From Dallia pectoralis (lineage: Eukaryota > Chordata > Actinopteri > Esociformes > Umbridae), in contig CM055744.1 in the NCBI GenBank assembly GCA_029465975.1, forward strand, positions 6,669,192-6,733,191: 64,000 nucleotides of DNA, written 5' to 3'. Both the position numbers and the translations under genes were made by a program. This document shows, piece by piece, positions 1-13,300 of the stretch (position 1 is its first letter; every line of letters starts with the position of its first letter). The notes under the pieces were generated by a model that did not search any database, was not told the DNA's origin, and worked only from the letters and a program-made list of their open reading frames with translations.

Positions 1-465
1 TCCTACTATATCTGCCCCAGTCAACTGTAACCGCTATTATTGTGAAATGTAAGTCCTACTATATCTGTCCCAGTCAACTGTAACCGCTATTATTTGAAAT
101 TGTGAAATGTAAGTCCTACTATATCTGTCCCAGTCAACTGTAACCGCTATTATTGTGAAATGTAAGTCCTACTATATCTGTCCCAGTCTGTCTATTATTG
201 TGAAATGTAAGTCCTACTATATCTGTCCCAGTCAACTGTAACCGCTATTATTGTGAAATGTAAGTCCTACTATATCTGTCCCAGTCAACTGTAACCGCTA
301 TTATTGTGAAATGTAAGTCCTACTATATCTGTCCCAGTCAACTGTAACCGCTATTATTGTGAAATGTAAGTCCTACTATATCTGTCCCAGTCAACTGTAA
401 CCGCTATTATTGTGAAATGTAAGTCCTACTATATCTGTCCCAGTCAACTGTAACCCCTATTATTG
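1..465. repeat. 53-bp minisatellite, about 8 copies
   Basis: The unit is 53 bp and starts with tcctactatatctgtcccag. Copies recur at 1, 54, 114 and so on; one carries a short insertion and one (around 180-205) is truncated. The array probably continues left of the window. Its last unit runs straight into Tc1-like sequence (ctattattgtgaat followed by the element's 'taggagcaac' segment), so the unit looks derived from inside that element. Confidence 0.9.
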
Positions 466-760
466 TGAATTGGAAGTGGCTAGGAGCAACAACTGCCCTG
501 CCACAAAAAGAGGTACTCCATGCAAACTCACAGAACACCTCAGGGATGGCAATTGCAGGCCAGGCCTTCTTGTCTGACCTTACAAATGCTCTTTAGGCAG
601 AATGGGCACAAATATCCACAAAGATACTCCAGAATCTTCTGGAAAGTGTTCCCAGAGGAGTGGCAGCTGTTATAGTTGCCAACTCAATATTATTGGCCTT
701 GGTTTTGGGATGGGATGTTCAACATGCCCATACAGATGTGACGGTCGGGTGTCATATGTG
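466..760 (+). mobile_element. Tc1-like transposon, 3' part of decayed transposase
   Basis: The order of words matches the 3' third of a common fish Tc1-like transposase gene: a 'taggagcaacaac' segment, then a 'cagaacacctcagggatgg' segment (the family's EHLWDEL region), then a 3' tail with 'gggatgttcaacatgccc'. There is no intact frame. A related remnant lies at 28845-29690. The family call is from memory of fish Tc1 elements and was not searched. Confidence 0.6.
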
Positions 761-1136
761 ACGGGTGTAAGGCTGAGAAGCTTTTCAATACTTTATGAGC
801 CTGATATATCCTTCAGATTCCCTGGCCTGCTCTTTTTGTTCTTCTAAAAGCCAACAACAAAACAATTTGCTGGACTTTTTCACTATGGTCTTGGATCCGA
901 AACAGCTTGCTAGATGGACTGCACATCCACATTTCAAGCTTTTGTCCTTTTAAGGGTAGAAAGTCTAATAAGTGTTTGTATTTAATACTAAATACTTGTA
1001 GGTTGATGTGACTATCACAACATTTGTAATTGGAAAATGTTGAGTATCAACAAGTCTTAGTTGCAAAAATATCGTTAAGCACTAAAGAGCGATATGTTTC
1101 GCTTGATAGGATTGATCAAGTGTAATGCACACTTAC

Positions 1137-1318
1137 CTGAGGCAGTCCTGGTTTGTCGGGGTTGAGGAGAGAACGCACCTCCAAATGCTCCGGAACAAGG
1201 GGACATGCCCCCTCACTGAACTCCCTCATCTCCTCCCAGCGATGCAACACACTCAGTGCCTTGTGCTCCTCCATCTCCTCCAGGTCTTCTTCGGTCTTGT
1301 TGTTCTTCTTCAGTAACT
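1137..1318 (-). CDS. fer1l4: Ferlin exon 40 (last in window)
   Basis: Encodes residues 1622-1682: LSVLHRWEEMREFSEGACPL then VPEHLEVRSLLNPDKPGLPQ, the highly conserved block just before C2F in otoferlin-type ferlins. Acceptor TACTCAG; donor CAG followed by gtaagtg, phase 0. The 5' phase (G|AG) matches exon 39. C2F and the transmembrane exons must lie left of position 1. Confidence 0.92.
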
Positions 1319-4300
1319 CTGAGTACAGAAAAGACCAAGGATTATGAGAGAGTACCATTTGTTTTTGTTCTGTGCCACACTCAGGGCCCTCAGCAAATAT
1401 TGGGACAGTAAATATATATTTGCCATTGCTATTTCTCTACACTCAATGCACATGAAAACACAACCTAAAAGTGGATGTGGACATTTCTGTCCATATCTTT
1501 TAACTAAGAATAACAGCACTGTCAGAATCCCCCCCCCCACACACACACACATCTGTATGGGGGCACTTGGAACACAGTTTTCTAATTTATCAGATATGTC
1601 CTGTTGCATTGATTGTTCACAAATAAAAGGGCTGTTATGTAATATGTAGTCTCATTCCCAGTCTTTGCTTTTGCCTTTGGAGCCTGCAATTGACCTCAGT
1701 AGGAAAAATCCAACATAAAAACTAGGTTGTCATTTATGAGTTGTGAAATAGTATACCGGTAATTAAAACCCCAAAATCTCCAGAATTCTTGGGTTAACAT
1801 GTCGCAATCTACTGTTTTACGAAGGCAATTAAATGGGGCTCCGAGTGGGTGGGGCTCCGAGTGGGTGGGGCTCCGAGTGGGTGGGGCTCAGAGTGGGTGG
1901 GGCTCCGAGTTGGTGGGGCTCCGAGTGGGTGGGGCTCCGAGTGGGTGGGGCTCCGAGTGGTTGGGGCTCCGAGTGGGTGGGGCTCCGAGTGGTTGGGGCT
2001 CCAAGTGGGTGGGGCTCCAAGTGGGTGGGGCTCCTAGTGGTTGGGGCTCCGAGTGGGTGGGGCTCCTAGTGGTTGGGGCTCCGAGTGGGTGGGGCTCCTA
2101 GTGGGTGGGGCTCCTAGTGGGTGGGGCCATATCCCAAAAACCTGCACAACTGTGGCAACAATCCCGTCTATTGCGCTGCAAAGCATATCAACAGACAAGT
2201 TTGTAGCCACATATGAACGCTGTAACCAGTTTAAGGCACGCTGTAGCAAAACTGTCAAACCGTTTCCTGGGAAACACCAACCACATACCGGGTGAGAGAA
2301 CCCGAGGACATGTGCACGAGATAGTAATGGATAAAACCGCCTCATAAACAGCCTCTACCCTGACACATCGAAAAAACAGGGCAGCAGGAGACAAACCACG
2401 AGTGCAATGCACTCCAACTCCAGAAGACCAGGAACGCCCAATCACCTCGTAAGCTAGCCTGATTGGTTCTTAAGTCCAATGAGTCAGCCACTGTTTAGAA
2501 GGTCGCTGAAGCGCATTAACGTACAAACAGCATAAGTGGCAACCTTCTCTCGGACATGCATGCCACATAGCATGCCATGGCACGCACCGGGCACACCCAA
2601 TGGAGACACTCTTCTCTCTAAAACAGAGGGGAGAGAGCCCAGAACTTTTTGCAAGCTAATGAGCTCTTTCACAATCTTCAGCCAAAAAACTGGATTGGGA
2701 TGCGACAAGCCTCCAGAGATTAAAAGACATTCCTGGCACGCAAACAGACCGCACAAACCCCCCCTCGCTTAGCTGATGACTGCGCAAGTAGAAGAGATGT
2801 TTTCTATGACACCATTTCAATAAGAAATCCCATCAACCACACAGCACATGAAGCACGAAAAACAAATCCCTTTGGGGAACTGGCACGGTCCACAGGTCTC
2901 CGAGAAGAAACGCTTAACCAGTCCCTAAAAATGGGTTTCTTGCCAGAGCCCTCATGACAAGCATACACCTAACCCTACATCGTAACAGCAACAGGAGAGT
3001 GCCCCACATTGAACAAGTGTTGCCAAAACCCAAGAATCCCATCAACCTTACAGCCCACCGGGTCCATAGGACAACTTTCTCAGTTCTGTGAGAAAGCGTT
3101 CCATTACCCTGCATACACCTTCGTAGACAAGTAGACACAACCCGGGCACCCTGTATCGTGCTGATGACAGCAGGCAATTTGCCTTTACAAAGTAACTCTC
3201 ACCAATGGGGGAGAATGTACGTTGCCGGAGGGAAATGCGTTAAGAGCCTTTGGCCGCTGGATGCGAGCAAAGACATCTACCCCAAAAGGTGGAACATCCT
3301 TCCTAGTGAGAAACTCAGGGGACTATGAGGAGCGTTCTCTCTGAACAGTTCTACCTTCCAAACCGGCTCTAGAACGTGTAAACGATGTCTGGGTGCATCA
3401 TCAACTCATCGTTTTGGGAATTCTGGTTCTCCATATATTTTAAATGTCGATATTTATGTATACGATAGCTTACAGTTTTTGCTTCTGAAATTTTAACACA
3501 GGTTGGACACAGTGCAGGAAGAAGGTATTTGATCCCCTGCTGATTTTGACATTAGCAGTCCATAATTTTAATGGTAGATTTATTTGAGAGACAGAATAAC
3601 AACAAAATAATCCAGAATAATGCATTTCAAATAAGTTATAAATGGATGCAAAAAATGACTGTTGTGGCAAAACCCTTGTTGGCAATCACAGAGGTCAGAC
3701 GTTTCTTTTAGTTGGCCACCAGATTTTCACACATCTCAGGAAGGATTCTGTCTCCCGATAACTCATTTGAAATGCATTATTTTGGATTTTTTGTTGTAAT
3801 TCTGTCTCTCACTGTTCAAATAAACCTACCATTAAAATTATAGACTGATCATGTCTTTGTCTGTGGGCAAACGTACAAAATCAGCAGGGGTTCAAATGAT
3901 TTCTATCTTCACTGTAGAAATAATTTGGATTTAGTAACAACGGTATCAAGAGCAGTAGTTCAAAACTACTTCAAAGCTCTAAAACGGTTCTTCAAACCAA
4001 TGACAGGATATGCAATTGAATCCTGTTGTATATTTGTTCTTCGAGCATCCCACATGTTCACAAAAACAGACCTTCAGGAATTGCTTCTTCTGGTACTTTG
4101 AAGATCTTGTTAAGAACTTTGACTTCCCATTCACGGTATTCCGGAGAGGGAATTGCATTTTTCCGGCAGAGCTCTGCCAAAATGGCAGACGGTTTCTTGG
4201 CATCTCTCCACTTGTTGTATCCGTCCCTGTAATACCAGAGAACAGCTCAAGTCCAGAGGTTGGGTTCTGTCATATGAATACAATGTCATTTCTGTTGTAT

Positions 4301-7300
4301 GGTTCTAAATCCTAATCATTATAATGAGGTGGATGTGGATGTGTAATATAAAGTTTAAGTTGAAAGTTTGCAAGCACTTGGGTTTGAAGTCATAAAAAAA
4401 TATTTTTCAACCACTCCACAGATTTCTTGTTTTCAGATTTTTCCAACAATTGTTTACGGACGGATTATTTCACTTAAAATTATGACAGAACAGTTATACC
4501 AGCTGTATAGTTATACCTGTCAAGAAGAATGGGACAAAATTCACCAAACTTACTGCGGGAAGCTTGTGGAAGGCTACTTAAAACATTTGATCCAATTTAC
4601 TTTGAAACATTTGATCCAATTTAAACAATTAAATACAATACAAATTCCGTCTATGTAAACCTCTGACCCACTGAGAATGGGAAAAGCTGAAATAAATAAC
4701 TCTCTCTACTATTATTTTGGCATTTCACATTTCACTTAAAATAAAGTGGTGACTGGCAGGGCATATTTTCAAGAATTACATATATTTAGCTATAGTGTAT
4801 GTAAACATCTGAATTCAAATGTACATATTTAGGACTCAGGTCACAGCAATGAAATCAGCCATTGTTGACAATGATTCTGAAGAAAATCAATTTAATTTGA
4901 CACAAGAACAGATTTTCTAAGGATTAAAACTATTGACCTGTCAGTTCCTTTCCCAAATGTTAACTGCAAGGCTATTTGCTACTAGGAACTCACTTGTCTA
5001 CTTACTTGTCGTAGTAAAGGGCGATGCCACATCGTGCGTAGTGGTGGCTGTAGAAACGATTCTCCAGGTCAATTCGTGTTTCTCCAATGACGTCATCAGA
5101 GCCCAGTATGTTGTGATCAAACACCATTAAGGCCAGTTCCGTCTCCAGTGGAAAGGACACGGTCAGCTCAAACACTCTACAAAAAAATACAATAAGCAAA
5201 AAGTCCATATATGTTGAAAATGCAGAATAAGGACTTGGTATAAGTGTTAATACACTGAACAAAATTATAAACACTTTTGTTTTTGCCCCCATTTTTCATG
5301 AGCTGAACTCAAAGATCTAAGACTATTTCAGTGTACACAAAAGGCTTATTTCTCTTAAATATAGTTCACAAATCTGTCTAAATTTGTGTTTGTGAGCACT
5401 TCTCTTTTGCCGAGATAATCCATCCACCTCCCAGGGTGGCATATCAAGATGCTTATCAGACAGCATGATTATTGCACAGGTGTGGCTTAGGCTGGACACA
5501 ATGAATGGCCTCTCTAGAATGTGCAGTTTTACTGTATTGGGGGTCAGGAAACCAGTCAGTATCTGGTGTGACCACCAATTGCCAGTCAGTATCTGGTGTG
5601 ACCACCAATTGCCAGTCAGTATCTGGTGTGACCACCAATTGCCAGTCAGTATCTGGTGTGACCACCAATTGCCAGTCAGTATCTGGTGTGACCACCAATT
5701 GCCAGTCAGTATCTGGTGTGACCACCAATTGCCAGTCAGTATCTGGTGTGACCACCAATTGCCAGTCAGTATCTGGTGTGACCACCAATTGCCAGTCAGT
5801 ATCTGGTGTGACCACCAATTGCCAGTCAGTATCTGGTGTGACCACCAATTGCCAGTCAGTATCTGGTGTGACCACCAATTGCCAGTCAGTATCTGGTGTG
5901 ACCACCAATTGCCAGTCAGTATCTGGTGTGACCACCAATTGCCAGTCAGTATCTGGTGTGACCACCAATTGCCAGTCGGTATCTGGTGTGACCACCAATT
6001 GCCTCACGCAGTGCAACACATTTCCTTCGCATAGAGTTGATCAGGTTGTTAAATTAATAAAACCAATTTTAAATTGTAACTTCTTAATCAGTCCTGAAAT
6101 GTGTGTCATGTATGGACTTGAGCTTGTCATGTAACTAAATTCCAATGCATTTTAGAAGGTAATGAATTATATTAAAGAACTGTCTATGGTAGGATTTTTG
6201 AGATTACCCAAATACATGCTTTGCGACCTAGTGAGCAGACATGCACATTTATGTGTCATCAGCATAAACTGACATGAACTGTTTTTCCCACACTATTTCA
6301 GAATTACACTACAGTAACATCTAAATTTGAATCCAAAAACATTGAACTTCTTCAAAATATATTTGCTAATAGATTTAAATGTCTCAATCTTTCATCTATT
6401 CCTCTTTCATGACAGTTTCAGCTGTTGGACAAGTGAGTGTTCGTTTAATTGTTTGATATGATTCTGTTGAGAAGTTGCCCTGTTGCCACTCACTCTCCGA
6501 ATACAGGGTTTAGTTGTTTGGGAATATAGCGTTCTTTAGAGTCAATGCTTTGTTTTCCCACTTTCACAGTCAAGTAGGGATCTGCCTTTCCATTGGGGTC
6601 GGTAGGAGCCAGGTTTGTGGCCTGCAAAAACAAGAGGGAGGTTAGTGAGATATACAGTCGATATAAAAAGCGTATACACTTTATACACTTTTATATTTAT
6701 ATACACTTTTTCCCGTCAAAGATTTCAATTTGTTTTTCAATTGAATTGTTCACATTATAGGTCACATGAAAAGTGGAAAAAGTTCTGACATGATTTATCT
6801 TGGTCTCATTTTATCACTGGCATTACACAGGGGTGTGTAGACATTTTATATCCACTGTATGTGTATACTGTTTACCTACTTCTATTAACATTACCCTGCA
6901 AATGTATATAATCATTGTAATGAATCATTGTAATAACAATAAAGAAATAGTGAATTATTGTAAATGGCAAAAGACTTTAACAGACCAGGACGGGGTTTCC
7001 CGATACTGTGGCACTTACAAATGTTTAACGATGCACCCAATAATGGACGCCTGTTTCCCAAGCCACCACGTAGGTCGCTCTTTATATTGTGCATGATAAG
7101 TGACATGTTACGGCTGTCTGGAATGGAGTTTGGCCATCTTTGGGGTTTGGAGTCGAACTAGGCCATTAAGATTTTTTTTATTATATAGCCTATTGAATTT
7201 TGACAGAGCTTGATGACTTATCAGGAGCATATATTATCGATGGCAAAGTATTCTACTACAACTTAGGCATCAAGCGGCAAATGTAAAACTCAAAGAAGTA

Positions 7301-10300
7301 GTAAGATTTAGAGTAGATAAAACTGTTATTCAACTAATGGGGTGGACTACAGCCAATCATAATCAAATATCTCAAAAACAGATCATGTGACATCCAATTA
7401 TCTGGTAGCTATATAAGCTCTCGGGTAGCTCTCAGGTAGCTCTCGGGTAGCTCTCAGGTAGCTCTCGGCTAGATCTCAGGTAGCTCTCAGGCAGCTCTCA
7501 GGTAGCTCTCAGGTAGCTCTCAGGTAGCTCTCAGGTAGCTCTCAGGTAGCTCTCAGGTAGCTCTCAGCTAGCTCTCAGGTAGCTCTCAGCTAGCTCTCAG
7601 GTAGCTCTCAGGTAGCTCTCAGGTAGCTCTCAGGTAGCTCTCCAGCTCTCGGGTAGCTCTCGGGTAGCTCTCGGGTAGCTATGTAACAGCGCAATTGATG
7701 GCACCCTGATCCCCATCTTTACCATCTCCAACTGTTTTGCTAATGTTTATTTTTCTATTGCCTTAATGTTAACTCTTCGCGTTCGACTTGCACGTTTGTG
7801 TTCAGCACTATTTCACAAAGACAGCAAAAGTGCTTGTTACAGTCGATTAACAATGCAAGGTTATGTTCCTGTAACTAACAATGCTTTTGGGTAACGCACC
7901 TAAAAATAATCTTACGATCACTGATTTTTTCCTACGCTGTGGAAACCAGGCCTAGATTTTAAAACTATTGAGTTCAATGCCTAAATCCTATAACATGGTA
8001 TCTTACCTTTGCAACATACACCCGCACTAACACTTTAATTGCTGTGTTTTGGGGAATTCCATTGGTAATCCTGCAGTCTGCATCTTCGTCCTCAGGTGAT
8101 ATAGGATAGATCAAAAAAGACCCCTGTGGTAACAGAACTAGTTTTTACTAACATTAACCAGTCACACAGTGTCACTTAGTGGTCTGACAAGATGTGTCAC
8201 TTTCTAAGATATCAATCACTCTAACAATCTGTAAAATGTATTCATTGTAGGAGACAGACTGCTTAAAAATAAGACTTTTTTTTAGGAGACAGAAAAATTA
8301 TTCTATAATTCAATCTCCTCTCACTTACCTTGTATTTGCCCATGCATCTGTCATCTTCGTCCTCATCCTCTTCCTCATTGGATTTGCCTTTGTAGATAGG
8401 GAATGTGTGTAGCCAATCCATGAATTCGCTAAACTCATTCTCCAGTTCTGATTTGTACAGCTGAAAAAGCACATTAAAGTATATTTTACCCCCATTTTAA
8501 GGCAATGCTAACATAATTGCTATAGGGTTTCATGATGAATAATTAGCCTTTTACACAGGAGTGGTGGTTGCTGATAATGTGCCTCTGTACGCCTACGTAG
8601 ATATTCCATTGAAAATCAATTGTAGACGTTTCCAGCTACAATAGATATTTGGAACATTAACAATGTCTACACTGTATTTGGGATCAATTTAATGTTTTAA
8701 AAATGTAATAATGTTTCTAAGTGACCCCAAACTTAGTGTATACCTACAAAGCATCCACAGAGAGGCTCTCCTAGGATTTACAGTGCCTCCCCAAAAAAGG
8801 GGTCTGTCATTTTCTATCGATTTTGTCCCAGACTTCCTTTACTCTTCTGTTTTCATCAATCCAATTCCCTCCAGGGCCCTGAACACACCCTCAGTGTCTG
8901 TTCCCTGTGTCTCGCCCCGTTACAACTGTTAATATACAGCGTGGCAAATAGCACAACTATAGAGATCCCCTTAAATTAGATGGTGTGTCCGAACTTTTCA
9001 CAGGTACTGAAGGTTTTACCGTAACTGTGGTAAAACATGACACCTGCCACAGGGAAAAAAGATTGCTTTGAATCACCTGAACCGTTGCTATTTTCTTTCT
9101 TTTCGGCTTCGGCGGTGGCTCTATCTCGATTATCACTGCATCCTCGTCTTCTGCATCCAATGTGCCACCATCTGATGAATAAAACAGGACTCATTTTTAA
9201 TATATATTTTGGTTTTATTAACAGAGGAGATAAAGTGACAATATAGTGTTGAGTTTGACCCTAAATAGTGGGGATTAGATTGAAGTCCACGGCCACCATC
9301 GGCTACAATATATCATACATTTTAAATACAAGTATGTTAAGATGTCCACACTGGTGAAATGCATGGTGACGATACTACATCAATGCTTGCTGTATAATGT
9401 GAATGTATTCAACACATGCATAAAGAATGTGCATCTCCACAAGCATTATAAAGAGCTAGCAATAAAAAGAAAGATAAAGAACAACAATATATTTATTTTG
9501 GGTCAGAGATCTACTGAGACAGTGTTACATTATCACCTTTCTTATAAATCTTTTTTGTTTATAGTAGATTAACCCTTTTTGACTTTTTCTGAATTTGCCA
9601 GTAAAAACACAAAATAAATGAAATGCCCAAAACCGATTATTTAAAAACACAAAATAAAACTATAAATGAGCAAAATGAGCATTCCAAAAGGTGAGTCTCG
9701 GGCAAAATAGGTTTAGAGCATTTCACCTATACCTTTCAAGAGCATAATCAATTACCTAATGTGTCTTTATGTCCTAAAATGTTCTTAAATGTCAATGTAA
9801 AATGTTAAGACCAAATGGTTTTGGGCTACAAACTAATAACATCAGTTAGCTGTTTATATGTGTGCTTTTCACAAGGTGTTTGAATTTCACTACTCTCAAT
9901 TCTAGTCTACCAGCTTATACATTTGGGAGGCAGCATTTAACAATAAGGACCCTGTGATGGAATTCTTCCTTCGTTGCTTTTTGGAGTTTCTGCCTGGGTA
10001 TCTATGAAAGCACTTAGTGACAACTGCTGATTCAAAAAGTGTTTTATATTGTACATTTGATCGGATTATTGACAACTAGTCAGATACAGCTTAATGGAGT
10101 ACCTGTTTCCTGTTGTTCATCTAGATCCTCCTCGTTCTCAGGCTAGAAGAAATTGAAATACGGCTTTACATCGAGGAAGACCAAATACGGCACTTTTTGG
10201 TGAAATGCATTTCAAACAAGTGAAAAGGGAATCAATTGTGTGAACAGATTTCGTGAACAGAGATCTAGACAATTATTTTGTTCCCAGTTTTTCAGTACAT

Positions 10301-13300
10301 ATTTAGGAAATTATTTCCAAAAACGATCTGGAAATTACCAGGAAATGGTAATTATAAAACAAATGAATAAACATCCCCGATGTAAATATGTTTTGTTTGC
10401 TCTTGGCCTGCGCCTCACAATCGACAATACTTTTCCACCAATCCGGTTTACCTGGTTTCCAACTTCTCCTAGTGATGTATTGTACTTGGACCACCAATAT
10501 GGTTTACCTGGTTTCCAACTTCTCCTAGTGATGTATAGTACTTGGACCACCAATATGGTTTACCTGGTTTCCAACTTCTCCTAGTGATGTATAGTACTTG
10601 GACCACCAATCTGGTTTACCTGGTTTCTAATTTCTCCTAGTGATGTATAGTACTTGGACCACCAATCCAGCTCTTCCTTCTCTGGGGTCTCCTCCTCAAG
10701 ATCCTCCACCTTCTTCTTCTTTAGTTTGTTCAGAGAAGACTGAGTAGAAGTTGATTTGAAATGGATTACGATTAAGACCTCACACTACATATTACACAAA
10801 ACTCACACTAAATATTATAATGTGCTCTTGGAATTACGGTACACATGTAGACTACAAATGTAATACACTGTTGTATTGTTGCTATTGATTATTCCAAAAA
10901 AGAACTGGGGGACTGTCACAGGCCGTGTCTGAGATGCTGTTCACTGTAAACTATGCACTGGACTGAAATACTACTTACATTTGCATTTGAACAAACAGAG
11001 TTTAAAACAAATATTAAAGCTGAATAAAAGACAACAGGGCTCTTGTTGATTGTGGATAACAGGTTTTACTACAGATTGTCAGGAGGTGGGTAACAGCATT
11101 GATATGTGTATTGATTGAACAATAAAGTGAGGGAGGATTTAAAGGCTCTGCTGTACAGAAGGACATGACAGGCTGAGGCTAGTAGTACTCACAACTAGGT
11201 TGAGGGGGTTGATGGGAATTTTAGAGGTGCTGATCGTTAAGGCCCTCAGGTCCATCTTCTTTACCGTGTCGAGGGGTGTGGTCTTCACGGCGGTTTTCGT
11301 CACTAAAGGCAAGGAAGATAGGGCATGGACCTGATTAAAATATCAGACCAAAATGTATCTATCCATAATTAGTCTATAAAGGCTTGATTGATTGAATGTT
11401 TAAAGATTTTGAACAAACATTGACAGATTGGATCAGCTTCGCGTACCCTGGGGTTCAGGTTCTTCATCATCGTCTTTCCATTCCTCTAGGTTTTTGGGTG
11501 CAAACTGCATTAAATTCTGGACCATATGTGAGCCCACCAGCACCAGCCTGCCAAATGCCCGCTGCTCCATAACAAACACGGTAAGTGGAGGGTGCAGGTA
11601 CGTCAGCTCTGGAAGGTCCTATATGAGGATTGAATTCACTTACATTAAGTCACTCCGGATCAGAGCATTTTGCCCACTGACAAAGACATGATCAGTAGTA
11701 ACACCAGTTAGCATTTGTCAATTAGTTATAACCAATTAAAACGTCTGAAACTTAATTTAAAGTGACAAAACAATAACAATTTACACGTGAGTTATAAACG
11801 TCCACAATTGCTAAAGCGATACCTTCTACATGTATATCTATAATGTAACATTATTGAACATGACAGAATTATAATATGTAATACTAATACATGAAGAAAT
11901 GGGTAAATACACCGTTTAAAAAAAATCTTTATAAACCCTTTACAGATTGTACCTTCCTCTCATGTGTCACCAGGGGGTTAAGCTAAAATCCCATATTCAA
12001 CACAGTGGAAATAATAACTCACCACATCAAAGCTTTTGACAATCTCTTTGAAGTTGGGGAGGACTTGGTAACTCTCGATTTCTTCAGACTCAATTCTGTG
12101 TCCCGCACACTCGATTCTCACTTGAGGCTTCTCCACTTCAAACAGGTTGACCCTCTTGAGGTCTCGGATGCCCCAGTACAGCACCTGAACACCGGCATCA
12201 CTAAAGTCTCAATTGGCACTCGGATACACAAAAGCACTGAGGCATGATAGTAAACACACTCAGCACACATAAACATCTAAGATTGCTTGTCCCTCAGAAC
12301 GTTGATCGCTGATGAAACGCCATGCAGTAAAATGTGTGCATATAGACTCACTGCCCGATAAACACATTTGTACAAAAAGTAAAATAGTACAATGTCATTT
12401 ATGTTATATTGTAAAGTGCTGGTATTGAAATCCCACAGGGGGTCAGGCAAAAATAGGGAAAATACACGCAGTCACTACGTACTTCTATACGAAATCTCTT
12501 CAGCACTGGCCTAACCCCATCTGGAATGACGTAGCACTTCTCAGTCTCCAGATACTCTGGCTCTCTGGGGTCAACGTCAATAGGAAGTGAAGGCTAGAAA
12601 GGAAAGCAGCACAATGTGGTTGGAAAGGGTATATTTTTGTACTTCAGCAATGCTACAGAACCTTCCAACATGCTTCCAAGATAAGAGACTTCGCTGTCCA
12701 GTCTCGCACACACTGACCTATTATAATGTGTTTACTTAGAAAGGAACGTTTTTGACCTTGCTGTTTTCATAAGAAATAATGCTGTAATTATCTAACCGCT
12801 CCAAAGCTTGAGTAGTCCAGCTCTATCAGCTCAAAAGTCGCCAGGAGCTCCCCTGCTGACGATTTTCCTCGGCTGATGTCAAAGAACTCCAACATGGGTT
12901 TTGTATAAGGCTCCTCCACGAACTTGAGCTCCGGTCGAGCAAATGCTTTGCCAAGAGGTTCAGGACTCCCCTGTAACAACATTAAGACCGAGGTAAATCC
13001 TAAAATCTACCGGCTTATGGACATTTTTAGTTTGATAATAGGATATCGAATATGGAATCCAGATATCACTTAATGATCATTAGGTTGCCTTCTGTCCTTG
13101 TATATAAAGGAAGGCAGACAACCCCCAACGTAAACTGTAGAACGAATGCTCTAGTCTAAAACACATAACACTTAAAACAACCAAAAGAGCATAACAGGGT
13201 TACCATTTTGTCCCAATCATAGAGGTTGATTGTGATTATTGGGGGGTCATCTCTTAAGTCGTCCTTACTTCCCTCAAAAAGGATCTGCTCAAACAGGAGC

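Noticed and set aside
5465..6134. Long open frames of 10-residue repeats on both strands
   Set aside because: They are generated by a 30-bp stop-free minisatellite within a decayed transposon; there is no splice or domain support.
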